This document shows positions 1 through 13,039 of a stretch of DNA of 64,000 nt, one piece after another. The DNA comes from Choanephora cucurbitarum. Lineage: Eukaryota; Mucoromycota; Mucoromycetes; Mucorales; Choanephoraceae. The DNA is taken from the NCBI GenBank assembly GCA_025331435.1, contig JAIWNI010000080.1:1-64000 (forward strand). The letters run 5' to 3'. Both the position numbers and the translations under genes were made by a program. Under the pieces are notes generated by a model that was not told the DNA's origin, did not search any database, and was given only the letters and a program-made list of their open reading frames with translations. Every line of letters starts with the position of its first letter. Within the stretch, counting starts at the first letter, position 1.

Positions 1-1721
1 GCGGGGGTAATGTGAAGATAAAATAAACGAAACAGAAAAAAAGAGACAAAAAATTACCAGGTGAAATAAATTTTATCTTTCGACACTGCGTCTTCATTGT
101 GTAACGGAACACTATGAATGCGCTTTTTTCGGAGAACTGGTGTTAACCTCTGGAACTGTCTTAGAAATCTAATTTCTTGGTTACTATCAATGAACTCAAG
201 TAAGCAACATACATTCACAGTGATTTGCTTTAAATTTAGCTACTCTCCTAAAACTATTTTCAGAATCAAATTAAGCTCGCTGCGAAGAGAAAAAGAAATC
301 AGGGCCGAAGGTATTGCCGTTCTTAAATCAAAAGTCAGCAAACTATCATATTTGAATTTGAATTTTGAGAAAAATTGTTTGCATTGATGTAGAAAAAGGT
401 TCCAGTTGCATAACGTTGAGAAAACTTAGTAACAATTCCTCGCCTTTCTGGCTATTTGAGACCTCAAAACGAAAAAAAAATTGCTGAAATCCAACCTACA
501 AAAGCAAGAAAGTATAGCTTTGATTTGATTCTTTATACTTGTCACATCGTTTACATGCTTATCCAAAAAGTAACAGAAGCAACAATTCTCTTCCAAAGAG
601 TTATGTTGAGTTACTCAAATACTTCCTCAATTTTTAGTTTGGCAGCCTCTTCATCAAAACAATATTACGGTGCTCAGGATGAATACTGGGCTTACTTGGA
701 CGGCATCTTCTTTTGTGATTGTTTTCTTTCTCCAACTTGAACACAGTTGCAATCATTGAGGCTTTATTCACAAGTATTGTTGGCTTAGCCTAAATCTCTT
801 GCCATTGACTTTTAAAATACCAACGATGCCATTCTCAACTGCACAATCTAGCTATTTCTTTTATAATAACTACAATAACTTAAAACAGTTGTCAAAGGTT
901 GCTGTGTTCCTTGCACAAAGGACCTGAAAAGAAAAGCTGCATTTAAAAAGGAAAAGGCACAAAAAGAGGACTGCTAGGACTGCTAAAAGCTTGAATAAAT
1001 TTTTTTTTAATGCATTTAAACAGAGCCTTGATTCTCACCTTTTTCTTCTTTCCTTTTTTTTTTCGTTACCAACATCAACTTTAAGGCAAGTATTTCAAAC
1101 AAGATTTAAAAGCAAAGCTTATGGGGGAAATTGGAAAGTGCTATTTGTTTCCCTTTCAAAAGATGATACCAACAGACCTGTTCTGCATGTTTGCTGAAGA
1201 CAAAACCTTATTGCCTTTTTTAACTGAAAAAAGAGAAAGAAAAAGCTCCTTTTTCACCTCACAAGCTTCGTTTAACTTTTATAATCGAACATATTTCTAA
1301 CCTCAATTTCTCTCATTAGTTACTTTTGCTATTTAGCGTTGTAAAGTTTAGTTGTAATAAATTGCTTGTTTTTTTGTCAAATAATTTCGGCTACAGTGTG
1401 TGTTTAATCAGTTTAAGACTAAATTTGGTGTTTGTCAAATTGTTGGTTGAGCGACCACCTTTCAAAAAATAAGACTTATAGATAATCAGCATTGAACCTA
1501 CTGCCCTTTCAAGAAATGAGAGAAAATAGGGAAGGAAGAGCAGTAGGCATGTTGATGCTTTTCTCAGACATCAACTAGTCCTGAAAAGCAGCCTTTGGTT
1601 TATGAAGACTCTTCGTTCCTGTATAGGGCATTTGATTTATTTCATATTAACAAATTTAACATCAGAAGCGAAGAACTGTGCTTGATCCTTTTCTCTTCCT
1701 TTCTTTTTTGAATAACGTAAA
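1..1721. other. AT-rich intergenic DNA, no supported gene
   Basis: Open frames of 60-95 codons exist here, but none shows a recognisable domain, a codon bias differing from noise, or splice junctions joining them. The last part is the promoter and 5' leader of the helicase gene that follows. Confidence 0.6.
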
Positions 1722-3068
1722 ATGCTCTCAAGACATTACTTGAACACTGCAAACAAAAGACACTACTCTACCTTTGAGGTAAAGAGAAATGCAATTATGA
1801 TAATTGAAACCTTAAGGAGGCTGAACGTCAATACAAACTTTCTTTATTTCTAGAGTTTGGGTATTTCTGGATCTGTCGCTAGAAGACTCAAGTCCAAATT
1901 TAATGTGACCCGACCAACCCTTGCACAAGAGCAATTTATACCTGTCCTAGTTCATGGCCAGCGCGATCTTCTACTACGTGATCGGACAGGCACTGGAAAG
2001 ACGTTTGGTACTGCTCTGGCACTAGCTTCACTCATACAGCCTCAACAACATGGGAGCGTGTCATCACTTTATATTGTGCCCAATCAAGAACTTGCTTACC
2101 AAATTGCTTATTGGATTCAGGAGTTAACTGACAACTCCAAACATGTTCAGATCATGGCTGATGCCAGCACATCCTTGAAAGGAGATATTCCTCACACTTT
2201 GATTGGTACTCCAGGCCGTATATTGAACTATCTAGACACACTTCCTATTCATAGACTAGAACGATTAATACTTGATGAAGCAGATCAAGCGCTTTCTCTG
2301 CCTAAACGCTATGCAACGATACGTCAGCAAAATAAACGCTTAGCTCACCCTAAGCCAACAGAGCAATTGCTTGATCGACTCCCAAAACAACATCAAACCT
2401 TGATTTCATCTGCTACACTTAACCGACCGCTGCGTCACTTTCTGACACGTCAAAAAGGATGGCTTCGTGATCCTCTGTTTGTTGATTTCGCTCAAAACTC
2501 ACAACTGAAGGATGATGGTAATGCAATTGTCAGCCATCACTGTTTACTGATATCCGATACTTCTATTCGTAATATTCGGACACAACAGGAAGATGAAACG
2601 ACCTTAAAGACAGAAGCGGTCGATTTCGATGATACAGATGATCGTATGATAGAAAGTTTGGCTATACTTCAAGAGATTGAGCCTGTCAAAAATGGCATCC
2701 TTTTTGTAGGACCTACTGTAAGCGTGAGTGAGGTGCAAGAAAAATTAGCAAAACATAATATCTTGGCAGAAGATATCAAGACTTATAAGCCTAGTCAACC
2801 TCATCAATCTCGGTTATGGATAGCGACTGAATTTGCAGCAAGAGGTGTAGATATGCCTGACGTATCTCATGTTTTCATCCTCGGAAAGCCTGCCTCGGTC
2901 ACATCTTATTTGCATATGGCTGGTCGAACAGGTCGCCTTGGGCCATCTGGCTTTGGCAAAGGAAAAGTGTTCAACCTTGTGCGAGCACACGGTTGGAATG
3001 AATCTAAAATGCTGAGTTTATATAACTTGTTGAACATCCCAACAGATCCCTATGAACATGTTGAATAA
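1722..3068 (+). CDS. Mitochondrial DEAD-box ATP-dependent RNA helicase
   Basis: Two exons, 1722-1778 and 1854-3068 (intron 75 nt, GTAAAG...TCTAG), giving 423 aa. The first exon encodes 19 residues rich in Arg/Lys/His with almost no acids and ending in an RHYS motif, which looks like a mitochondrial presequence. Helicase motifs follow in order: Q motif with RPTLAQEQ, Walker A as RTGTGKT, PTREL-like PNQELAY, TPGR, DEAD, SAT, then the C-terminal RecA lobe with ARGVDMPDV and HMAGRTGRLG. These proteins unwind RNA using ATP. The short length, organelle leader and lack of Arg/Ser or RGG tails suggest a role in mitoribosome assembly or mitochondrial RNA metabolism (MRH4-like), but the exact orthologue is not settled. 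Convergent with the focadhesin gene, 60 bp between stops. Confidence 0.88.
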
Positions 3069-3128
3069 GCCATCCTATCACGTTCTCTTCCTTTCCTTTA
3101 TTACTGTAATCACATATTTTTCCCTTTT

Positions 3129-6100
3129 TTAGTATCGCCATTCATTTTGATTGATGTACTCTTTAGGTAAACCTAGAACAACACATTCAAAAAATTCAGC
3201 AGATAACCTTGCTTGCAATTTACTTGTCATATCCAATAATTTAAAGACACGTTTGACAATCTATTGTACTTACTTTAGTACAAAGAATATATAAACACTT
3301 TGTTCTTTTCTTACCTGCTCTTGCTCGGTTTTATGATGATTGGCGTTTAAAATAAATGTGTTTAAAAGATAAGCTGTTCCCATTGCTTCCAGTCGGTTAT
3401 CACTTGGATGGCTGAAGGAAGAAGAAAGATCACTCAGAATCTGGCACAAGCCAATGTAAATACCATCATAAAGGTCTTGGTCATGAGATGAATCTGAAGC
3501 ATTGCATGTGCTGGCAAATACTACAAAGGCATCCAAAACGCGAATAATCCAGCCTAGTGTCTCTTTAAGATCAGGGCAATCACTTGAAATGCAAGACGAT
3601 ATGACACTCCAGAAATGCCATGGATCCATTTCGGTTGTAGCAATTTCGCCCAAACGACAAATCAAAGCACTGATGGCTGCACTGATATGTCTAACCAGCA
3701 GTTGCTTTTGATCTGGCTGTTGACGATACAGTGTGCAAAGAGAGAACAGATGAGTATACATGGATTCAACAGACATTTCAATCCAATCCTTGCTTGTGCC
3801 AGTATGAAGTAATTGATCAACTTGTGTTATACTGCATTCGACTGCACTTTTTAAAATTATGTCATTAGACTCCTTGTTGGTCAGCAAAGGCAAAGTAATC
3901 GATTGGAGGATGGTATGGCGGATAGATTGGACGAGTGGAGACTTTTCTTCACCTTCTTGTTTTAAGCGTGTGTTGCCAGGAAGATGCTGCTTTAAGGTAA
4001 TCAACAATGCTTCCTACAACAAAAAAGGATAGCCAGTTAGAATTAATAAGGGAAAGAGATTGCTTTTTTGATTTACCTGAGCAGATAGAGTAAGATAGAA
4101 AAACTTTTGGCCTATCAAATCAATTAGTTCTAGTAAACGGCTTTCTGAAAGATGAATTTTCTTGATAACGGCGTTCATGCCACGTCGCATCTTTGTATCT
4201 TTAGCCTTGTTTATCTGAACCGTTAAACCAGCTAGTTCAAGAATGCTACCGAATGCATTAGTCTTTTCGAATAGAACGGAGCAGAGCTGAGATGTACTGC
4301 TTAAAGCACTATTGGCTTGCATGATCAGAAACTCGGAAAGCGAGAAAGAAGTATTGGCATGAGCAGATGCGAACTGAAGGCATTGTTCAGGCTGTACTTT
4401 AACTAACTTGAGCATCAAACTAAACCAGTTGACAGGAGGAAGTGGACCAGGTGTATGGATCAGACTCTTCAAGAACATATCGATTGTATTTGGCAAAGTT
4501 GTTTGATTGAGCTGTTCGAAGATAGCTTTCAAGTAACTTGTGTTGCTATTGAGTCGATTGTAAGAAGTAGGTTCGGAAGAAGAAGCCATAAGTACAGCCG
4601 AACTGGATGGTGAGTCTACATCTGTTGGCTCTGATGAATCTGATTTGAGTGTCTGCAACAGCCCTTTAGCGTGTTCAATTGCTTTACCGCATATAGCAGC
4701 AGCTACACGACCACTCTTAAGATTGCCAGTAGGTGCTGATCTCACTGTCAAACCTGCCACCACGCCTAATTTATCAACTCCAGGTCGTCGAGCTAGTGCA
4801 TGATAACGTTGTGCTTCCAATACCATTACTTCAGCTGTACGATTGGATGAACTGAGATAATTGATACCTAAGAGACTGCCCACAGCAAACAGACTGGCAA
4901 CACGGTAATTACTTGAAGCATCATCAGATTGAATGCTATGGAATAGTGGTTCAAAAGCGTGCTGATAAAATTCTACAATAGCCTGCTCGTTGGTATTGCT
5001 GCAAAGGTGGCTATGATATTGAACAGTCGCATAAGGTATCGTGAAATGGTAAAAGTGTTGAGCTAGACCATGCTAAATAGAGATGGGTGAGTAACTATTG
5101 CGTTTTCTCCATTGCATAACAACCAAAAAGCTATTGTGCACTTTTTTTTTCTTTTACTTTACATCTGTAGATGCTGCAGCCAAAGTTGATTCAATAATAT
5201 TGGATAGATGATAATCCACTTGGTGTTCTTGAAGTGCACCTGTAGCACAAACCCAAGTTGATCCGAACAAACGACCCTTACTGACAGAGCTTCCAGTCAA
5301 GTAACGCTCAAGACTTTGTGTTGCAAAGTCCAACACATCACCTTCTACGTTACCTGCCTTCAAACGAGAGGCAAATCCCATCAAGATACCCAAAACACGA
5401 CTGTCAGAGACAATAGCAGATTCGCTGTAGCTCAATAGTGCCTTTATACCCGTCTTTTTGAGCTCTTGTACGTGTTCTGTAGCCACAGGATAAACTGCTA
5501 AGGCACTTAGATAATAACTTGCGGCATATCCATTAGCAAACTGCACTAAATCCACGGCTGTATCAATTGGTCGTGACTTAGTGTTGGTGTTTGTAGCAGC
5601 TTCTACTAACGTATCATACATCTGCCTGGTCAGAGACTCGTTACTGACAATGCATCCTGCTAGATGGCCTAAAGCAAAGCGCGCAGCAAATTGAACTTCT
5701 TCACTCATCAAATGAGCTGAATAGGACAAAGGGGAACCCGCCAATGAGATGTAGTTCTTCATCAATACCGTAATGATATTAGAAGCACAAGATGTGGCAA
5801 AAGAGGGAATAAATGATCGTGTCATGTTCACTAAGCCTGTTTCAAAAGAAAAAAAAACCTCCATTAATAAATCACTCACAAGAACAAAAGCAATTATCTT
5901 TTACCTGTCAATGCCAAAAAGATATTACATGTCACACCAGGCACTGTACTTCGTTCTAAGCGCATCAGCAAATCTTTAACAAGTTCCGATACCATGGTCT
6001 CCATTTCATTGCCAGCTTGTCTTAAAGCGTTTGTAAAGAAGGACTCCCAGCTAATTACACTGGATATACGGATCAATAGATGATCAGTCAAGCTCACATC

Positions 6101-8671
6101 TGTGAAAGAGGTCACCATAAATCGATACCAATGTGTCTTGAACATATCTGTATTTGGCTGGTTTTGAGAGGCATCCATGGTATTGAGCATAGCCAAAGCA
6201 TAACCAGAACGAAGACCAGGTGCCACACGCGCATCTTCCCATTGTGTTTTGAAGATAGCATCTAATTCGAATTCGCGTTCAGCTATTACTTGACCCAATT
6301 CATTAGTCATGGTCTCTTCATGAGCTTGAGAGGCGACTGTAGGCTTAATGTTGGCATCTTGTTTAAACAGGCCTCGTCGCATATTGTCCAACTCATCTGA
6401 AACAAGTGTGGTCAATAAGATGTGCTGACTTGGATTGGGTTGATCGCTCTTGGTCACAAGCTGTTGAATGTAATCCGAAGCCTTTTCGGGCAAAATGATG
6501 GTAATGTCCTTGGAAGGGAAGCATGCAAGTGCCTCTAAAGCATATGATACTGCCTTTGTATCGCCACATTTAGTAAGAGGTAAAAGATAATCGGTCAGCA
6601 AGATTTGTTTGAACTGCAAGTAGTATTCGGATGCTAATACAAGACATGTCAGAAATGTTTAACCCCATACTATGTAATCACTTACGATCATCTCTAGCAC
6701 CTGCTATAGCATAGAATCGACACAATTGCTTAATCAACAAGTTGGATCTAGGTGTGCCCTGTTCAGCAGCGAACATGGCTAAATAGACTACAGTTACTTG
6801 CCAGATAGACCGAGGCTCAGCCAAATTAGCTTCAACTGAAAGATTGATTATGTGCATCAAGATAGAAAGCGAAGCCATACTGAGATTAGGGCATGACTGC
6901 AATAAAGAGACAGCCATTGGCAAGATATCAGGAGCGCATTCACGAGGTCGAAAGGCAACCACATCACACATGGTGGTCAAAATAGCCAGTTCCATCTTAA
7001 TAGGTCCTGTCTGAGTCAAGTCAACCTTGCGACGGACACTGCCCGATTTGCGGCGAAGAACCCAGTCCGAAAAGACACGCTTAAGTTCTTGCCACACACG
7101 AGGCTGACGTTGATAAAGTTGACCAAGAGCCTTTACTGCTAAACTGGCGACAACAGATGTTTCATTGGAGGGAATAGCTGACAAAAGGACCTGAAGAATC
7201 TTACTGGACATGACTGGGTCATTGGTATCTGCCAATTTCAATAAAACATCACGGAAGATATGGGTAATCAAGCAAGGATCTTCTGATGACTGTAGCATGC
7301 GTAACAAGAATAGAAATACAGGAAACTTGTAATGTTCTGACAGTGAAGCAATGTTAGAATACACTTGGCATTGAATATCTCTATCTTCATGGAAGACAAA
7401 AGGAATGCTGAACAAGAGGCTAAGTGTGCAAGTGACAGGAGATGATTTTTGATCATCAATAGGATAGACAGGATAAAGGCGACTGTAAATGTTTTCCATG
7501 TAGATCATGATATGACTTAGAGGACCATACAGTGTATGTGAATGAGCTATTTCTTGTAGCTAAATAAGATGTGTGAGTTGGATGAGAGGCGCTATTTTAT
7601 TGATTCCTCACTTACCTGGTTTGTGTCAGGCCATGCTTTCTCTTTATTTTGATCGAGAAAACTGATCAGATGCAACGTATGCTGCTTCAGTTGTTTGAGT
7701 TGCTCAGAGGGTTCCTTATCATTTAGCTCAGACAGCAATTGATACAATGGAAGGTATGCGATACGAAGTACAGGCACATTGATTTCTTTAGCACCACAAA
7801 GTGATCTGATCTGTTGCAGAAGTAATTGTTGTTGATCGACTGTTTGTGCTTTCAGCAAAAGAAAAGACAGACATGCCCAAAGAAGATCAGGATCTAAAGC
7901 ATCGGGATAAAGTGTCATGATACGCTCTAGACGAACCAGAAAAGGCATGACTGGGCTATCATTCAACACGACAGCCAAAAGACGATCGACAAACGCATAG
8001 GCCAATTCAGGTACCACCTGAGTTGGTTGATGACTGTAGATCAAGAAATCAACTAAGCTTAACAATCGATGGCTCTCTTGTTGTAGAGGATAATCCAGAA
8101 TCAATTGAACCATGTTGCTATAAATCTGATCACGAAATTCATCTGATGAGCGAGAGACAAGATGGTGTTGCAGACGGATCAAAAGATGGCTGGTCTCTGC
8201 TTGATGTTCAGTCAGATAGACGGCATAGATAAAGCCCTTGAGTTTCTGCCAGGCTTGGCTAGGCTCTTGGAGAAAGATGATATCGAATTCTTCTAGGAGA
8301 TTGAAATACATGTCTGGTCTTTGTCGTAACAAAACGGCAAAGGGGTGATGCTGATTGACACCTGCCTTTTTAGCATGGTGATAAAATTCAATTTGCGTAT
8401 TTTTCAACAAGAGGCGCGTGATAGTACGCAACAAGATGGGCGTCTTTAAAGAATCTTTGCATGTGAGGACTAAATGTTGCAGGGATTGAAGTGTTTGCAA
8501 AAAGTTGTCATCGTTTGACTGACTGATTATCTTTTCACAACTGTGAGATACAGCGATGGCTGGTACAGTGGAGTCAAGCAAGAAAGTCCAAGGATCAGCT
8601 TGTTGTATTCGCTGTGTCGCTTGTTGCACTTGAATCAGCCTATGCTGAATCATCTCTTCTGACATGGTCAT
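3129..8671 (-). CDS. FOCAD: Focadhesin / RST1-like HEAT-repeat protein
   Basis: Seven exons on the minus strand: 8671-7616, 7559-6686, 6633-5905, 5836-5163, 5072-4077, 4013-3315, 3260-3129. All junctions are GT-AG and the phases close, giving 5160 nt and 1719 aa, close to the roughly 1800 aa of animal focadhesin. The protein is almost wholly alpha-helical (ARM/HEAT-like). Near residue 110 the segment HPFAVLLRQRPDMYF aligns with a human focadhesin segment containing HPLITVLEHRPD at a similar distance from the N terminus, and the long Leu-rich repeats fit DUF3730. In animals FOCAD stabilises the SKI complex, and plant RST1 links SKI to the cytosolic exosome, so a cytoplasmic role in 3'-5' mRNA decay is inferred. 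Assignment rests on that N-terminal match, length and fold type. Two in-frame ATGs lie at 8671 and 8665. Confidence 0.75.
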
Positions 8672-9021
8672 CCAAAATAAAAGAGAATTCTCGAGAATAA
8701 CAACAAAGCTAATTTGACTGAAGAATTATTTTCTTGCGTTTTTTTTTTTTAGAAATGCTTTGTCCTAGACACATATAAACACAGATTATCAAGCGTCATA
8801 ATTGCTAAAACCTGCCTTGCTTGGCATCGAAAAGAATAAAATACATTGCTCTCTCTTCCTGTGATAAAAGGATTATTTGAGCTTGTTTAACTTGACATAG
8901 CGTGGTCCGTACTATCAACAGTATAGGTTGTTACGTGTAAAAGATGCTGAAATGGTCATAGTTGACTTGAACATTATATCCATATTAAAAGAAAAAAAAA
9001 ACTCATCCTTCCACTCTTTCC

Positions 9022-9047
9022 CTCTCTCTCTCTCTCTCTCTCTCTCT
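9022..9047. repeat. (CT)n microsatellite
   Basis: Thirteen uninterrupted CT units inside a pyrimidine-rich stretch. Confidence 0.95.
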
Positions 9048-9245
9048 TTTTGGTTTATAATCACGTCAAAACAGCATAAATTCAAGCAAGCCGTTCAAAA
9101 CAAAACAGTCTATTGTTGTATAACATAGAAGTGTGTGTCTGTCTGTCCATGTAAGTGGTTGCTTATGGTTGCGTGCAAATAATGATGTTTACAATGTGGT
9201 TGTGATGATTGCGTATAAAAATAACAAGTCAATCAATGGCGCATA

Positions 9246-9277
9246 TGTGTGTGTTTGTGTGTGTGTGTGTGTGTGTT
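9246..9277. repeat. (GT)n microsatellite
   Basis: About 16 TG/GT units with one interruption, just downstream of the SmD3 stop codon (minus strand), so probably in its 3' UTR. Confidence 0.95.
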
Positions 9278-9294
9278 ATTTATTCATAACGACT

Positions 9295-9805
9295 TTAGAA
9301 TCTTGGTGGGGGACCACCACGACCTCTGAATCCACGACCTCTTCCTCTTGCTATAAAAAAAAATAAAACAAATGTCTTTAGTCTAGTGCCATTTCTTTTT
9401 TGAGGTGAATATTACCTTGTTGAGCACGAGCAACAGTGGCTCTTCCTCTACCTAAACCAATACCTCTACCCTTAAGACCACCAGGACCAGCGCCCTTGAA
9501 CATGGGAGCGTTCTTTAACATATCGGGTACAATAAAGAATCGAACGTGTGATCCACGAATGTAGACTTGATCCAATTGTGAAACTCTTCCATCGCGTGCA
9601 GTCACTGTGATATCTTTCAATTGAATATTCATGTTGTCTTCAGCTATTTTCAAATATTTTTTTTAGTTATCACGCGTCCCTTATTCCCTCTAGTTTATTT
9701 ACCTTCTAATAATTTGCCACGGTAAAGTTGGCCTGTCTTTAGCTCTAAAGAGATGATGTGACCTTGAGCTTCATGAAGAAGTTTGATGGGAACGCCAATA
9801 GTCAT
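9295..9805 (-). CDS. SMD3: Small nuclear ribonucleoprotein Sm D3
   Basis: Three exons, 9805-9703, 9643-9416 and 9350-9295, encode 128 aa. The start [16 protein letters not shown], then [32 protein letters not shown] and PDMLKNAPM, are the two Sm motifs and signature of SmD3. The C terminus ends in an RG-rich tail ([12 protein letters not shown]) like the methylated tail of other SmD3 proteins. It is one of seven Sm proteins forming the ring on U1, U2, U4 and U5 snRNAs in the nucleus. The last exon encodes only the RG tail. The intron-split Sm fold is completed only after splicing. Confidence 0.97.
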
Positions 9806-10583
9806 ATTAAGAGAGTATGTATTATATGAAAAAAATAGAAAAAAGAAAAAAATAAACCTCCACCCCCTCTCAAGATAGAATAGTCCAGTGACTACTTTAT
9901 GTAGGCTCTTTTCACTGACTTTTCTTTATTCAACAGTAATCACATTTGTTCTTGACTAGACTCTCTCTCTTTCTTTTTTCTGAGCTAAAGAACCTATGTC
10001 TGAAAATCGCAGTGCTTGACAACTGTCTTGAAAAAAAAAAGGACTCTCAATGAGACCAGCAGTTACAAAAGAAACAACTTTTATTATTGAAGACAAAGAT
10101 ATACTCAAAAGAAAGACAAACTACAATAGCATCTGATATTCTAAACAAGTCAAATGGATTTGAGTGTGGTGTTTGTTTTTTGGCTGATGAACCCAACAAT
10201 TTGTTCAAGTAGAACCACACAAATGCTATAGAGAATGTCTTTATCTTAAAAAAAAAGAAATGAGGTGTATAAGTGTGTGCGTGTTGAATTCAAAAAGCAT
10301 AAGATATGCTTTGTTCAGGTGGAAGCCACTTGCAATTGCATTGTTATACCCTTCTTTTTTTTCTATCTCTTATGATACATTTCTACTATATTCATTAGCT
10401 AACTGAATATAATGCAATGCCTATGATGATGATAATAATAATAATAAGCAAAGGATAAGCCACTTTTCATTGGCCAAGTCTGTTCTTTTGAAAGTGACTT
10501 TTTTGACCTTCCAAAAAGAGAAGAATCCAAGGAAACCACTCTCTTTTACTTCTTTTTTTTTTTTTCTTTCTTTTTATTGTACG
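9806..10583. other. Divergent intergenic region SMD3 / RCL1
   Basis: AT-rich promoter region between two divergent genes. It contains A/T tracts and an ATA/ATG trinucleotide run near 10,420-10,445. No ORF or RNA gene recognised. Confidence 0.6.
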
Positions 10584-11949
10584 ATGAGCAACCTTTTAAA
10601 GTTTGAAGGCTACAACTACTTGAGACAAAGACTGGTTCTTGCTACCTTGAGTGGTAAACCTGTTCGTATCGAAAAGATCCGTTCTGACGATGAGAATCCC
10701 GGTTTAAGAGGTAATGCTAACTTGTCCAAAGAAAAAAAAACCAAAGCCTAATGCCTTACTTAGAATATGAAATCAGTTTTCTTCGATTATTAGAGAAAGT
10801 AACTAATGGTTCTGTGGTTGAGATCAGTTATACTGGTATGTTAGAAACTCAAATACGAATAAAGTGATTTATGTAAGCTTTATGAAAATGATTAGGTACC
10901 TCTGTTCTTTATAGACCAGGTGCTATTGAAGGAGGCCGTATTGAACATGATTGTGGCACAGACAGAAGTATCAGTTATTACCTAGAGCCTATGATTGCAC
11001 TTGCACCTTTCTCAAAGAAACCATTTGTGTTGGTATTGCAAGGAATCACAACAGATCATATTGATGTTTCGGTAAGTCAGTTGGGTTAGTCTATTTATCA
11101 GGCATTCACGAATTTCTTTTTTTAATGATATAGGTGGATTTGATTCGTACAGTCTTATTACCACAATTGAAACGATATGGAGTTGATCAAAACTTAGAAA
11201 TGAAGGTATAAGGTTGAATGGATAAGCAAGACAATAGGCAGTAACGCAAACTTCCTTTAGATCACAAAAAGAGGTGCTCCTCCATTAGGTGGTGGTGAAA
11301 TCACATTCTCTTGTCAGCCTGTTCGACAACTGAAGCCTATACAGTTCATAGATGAAGGACGTATTAAGCGCGTACGTGGTATCGCTTATTGTACCCGTGT
11401 ATCACCTCAGACAGCCAATCGACTGGTTGAATCAGCTCGTTCATTGTTAAATAGATATATTCCTGATATCTATATCTACACAGATGTTTATAAGGGAGCT
11501 GAGAGTGGTAAATCACCTGGTTTTGCCTTGTCCTTGGTAGCAGAATCCAACACAGATGTCCTGTTGTCTGCAGAAAAGGCAGCTGAACCAGGCCAGACAC
11601 CTGAGGATGTAGGTGTGATTGCATCTAAATTGTTGTTGAATGAAATTCGTAAAGGTGGATGTGTCGATACAGCTACACAATGGTTAAGCTTGTTAATGAT
11701 GGTATTGGCACCTGAAGATGTGGGTAAAATCCGTTTAGGTGAACTCACTCCCTTTACGTAAGTTGAGAAAGACTTCATTTTCATCATGATCCTTAACTTT
11801 TTCTTTTTGTTTTTAGTATTCAATATCTACGTGATATCAAATCATTTTTTGGCGTATCTTTCAAAATTGAACCTGATACATCTAATGACACTATTCTGAT
11901 GACTTGTGTGGGTATTGGTTATGTCAATCAAAACAAGAAGACTTCATAA
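10584..11949 (+). CDS. RCL1: RNA 3'-terminal phosphate cyclase-like protein Rcl1
   Basis: Six exons: 10584-10710, 10764-10835, 10896-11071, 11134-11205, 11261-11757, 11817-11949, giving 358 aa against 367 in yeast. The N terminus FEGYNYLRQRLVLATLSGKP and the following IEKIRSDDENPGLR match Rcl1; YEISFLRLLEKVTNGSVVE and LEPMIALAPFSKKP follow, and TRVSPQTANRL lies in the C-terminal half. Rcl1 is a catalytically distinct relative of RNA cyclases that works with the GTPase Bms1 in the nucleolar SSU processome and is needed for the A2-site cleavage that releases pre-18S rRNA. All splice phases close. RPB11 follows 132 bp downstream on the same strand. Confidence 0.96.
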
Positions 11950-12081
11950 TGTTGTATATAATAAAAGCTACTATAGAGAATTTACACTATTTAAATCTCA
12001 TTTTTCTATTAAAAAAAATCGATAGAAACCACAGCAGTCCCTCTCTTTTTTTCTTTCTTTTCCTCTACATCTATAGTCATC

Positions 12082-12621
12082 ATGAACGCACCCGATCGTT
12101 TTGAGTTATTTGTTATTCCTGAAGGAAGAAAGAAGTAAAGTACTTGAAAAGATATAGCTCAAAACGAGAGCTTATTTTTTTTTTAATGTAGAGTCGAAAT
12201 GGAGGTCGACACAAAGATCCCTAATGCTGCCACATTTACTATTGAACGTGAAGATCATACACTCGGTAATATCTTGAGAGGGTAAAATAGACAGAATGGT
12301 CTACACACCATGTTGCTCATCGATTAGTGTAGTCAACTCTTGAAAGATCCTAGAGTGTTATTTGCTGGTTATAAAGTACCTCACCCACTTGAACATAACT
12401 TTGTCATCAAAGTACAGACAGTACCTGGTACATCACCCGGAAAGGCATTGAAGGATGCTACCTCAGAATTGATTTCAGAAGTCAATGCGCTAAAGAATAA
12501 ATTCGATATGGAAGTCATTCGTCATCGCACATTTGAAGATGCAAAGGCTTCTCAGCCTGGTTATGAAGTCGACAACATGAATACAATGGATCATCATGCA
12601 GGCATGGATGTTGACTTTTAA
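12082..12621 (+). CDS. RPB11: RNA polymerase II subunit RPB11
   Basis: Three exons, 12082-12134, 12192-12281 and 12333-12621, give 143 aa. [15 protein letters not shown] opens the protein exactly as in Rpb11; [11 protein letters not shown] is the conserved dimerisation motif of the alpha-like fold, and [11 protein letters not shown] follows. Rpb11 pairs with Rpb3 to form the platform on which polymerase II assembles. The protein is about 20 residues longer than yeast Rpb11, with an acidic tail ending [11 protein letters not shown]. The third exon acceptor is the second of two close AGs (TTAGTGTAG); only this one keeps the frame. Confidence 0.96.
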
Positions 12622-12904
12622 TAAAGCTCAATTCCTTTCTTTATATATAGCATTTGTTCTTTTGCTATGAGAGAGGGTATAGTTTAGGCTTTGTAGATAC
12701 TGCCACTACTGTAATTTCTCTTAAGAGACATCATGGATTCCTTTGTATGTAATTCAGGTGGTAAATCTGTCATGATACTTGTTCAAAATATTAGGTGGAA
12801 TCAATGGATATAACATTGCCATGAACTTTACCGCATCATTCTAAGTCTGGTTCTAGCAGGACTCTAATAAAAGATCAGAAATAACCCTTCGTACGCATAT
12901 ATAT

Positions 12905-13039
12905 TCATACTTCGTTATCCTTTAAAGAGTTCATAGCCAATAGAGAATAGTGTTGCAACACATTAGCAGCTGATTGTCGTTTCTGTTGTGTTGTTTGGTC
13001 ATCTCTTTTTTGAAGATGGACCAAGTCTGAATCTGACAT
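12905..13039 (-). CDS. Putative 44-aa conserved-looking small protein
   Basis: A single-exon ORF starting MSDSDLVHLQKRDDQTTQ and ending NSLKDNEV. It is hydrophilic, Gln/Asp/Lys-rich in the first half, with a helical segment VLQHYSLLAMNSL in the second. I do not recognise the family. Its ATG lies 76 bp from the ATG of RAD10 on the other strand, so the two would share a very short bidirectional promoter. Base composition is more gene-like than the flanks. It could be a real small gene or chance. Confidence 0.4.
   Translation of the reverse strand: MSDSDLVHLQKRDDQTTQQKRQSAANVLQHYSLLAMNSLKDNEV

Larger units (their letters stand above)
8672..9294. other. Intergenic DNA with two microsatellites
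   Basis: Between the start of the FOCAD-like gene and the stop of SmD3. It holds the FOCAD promoter side and two dinucleotide repeats listed separately. No gene seen. Confidence 0.6.

Noticed and set aside
118..1197. Three plus-strand ORFs of 68-94 codons at the left end
   Set aside because: No domain, no splice connection, composition like the surrounding AT-rich DNA.
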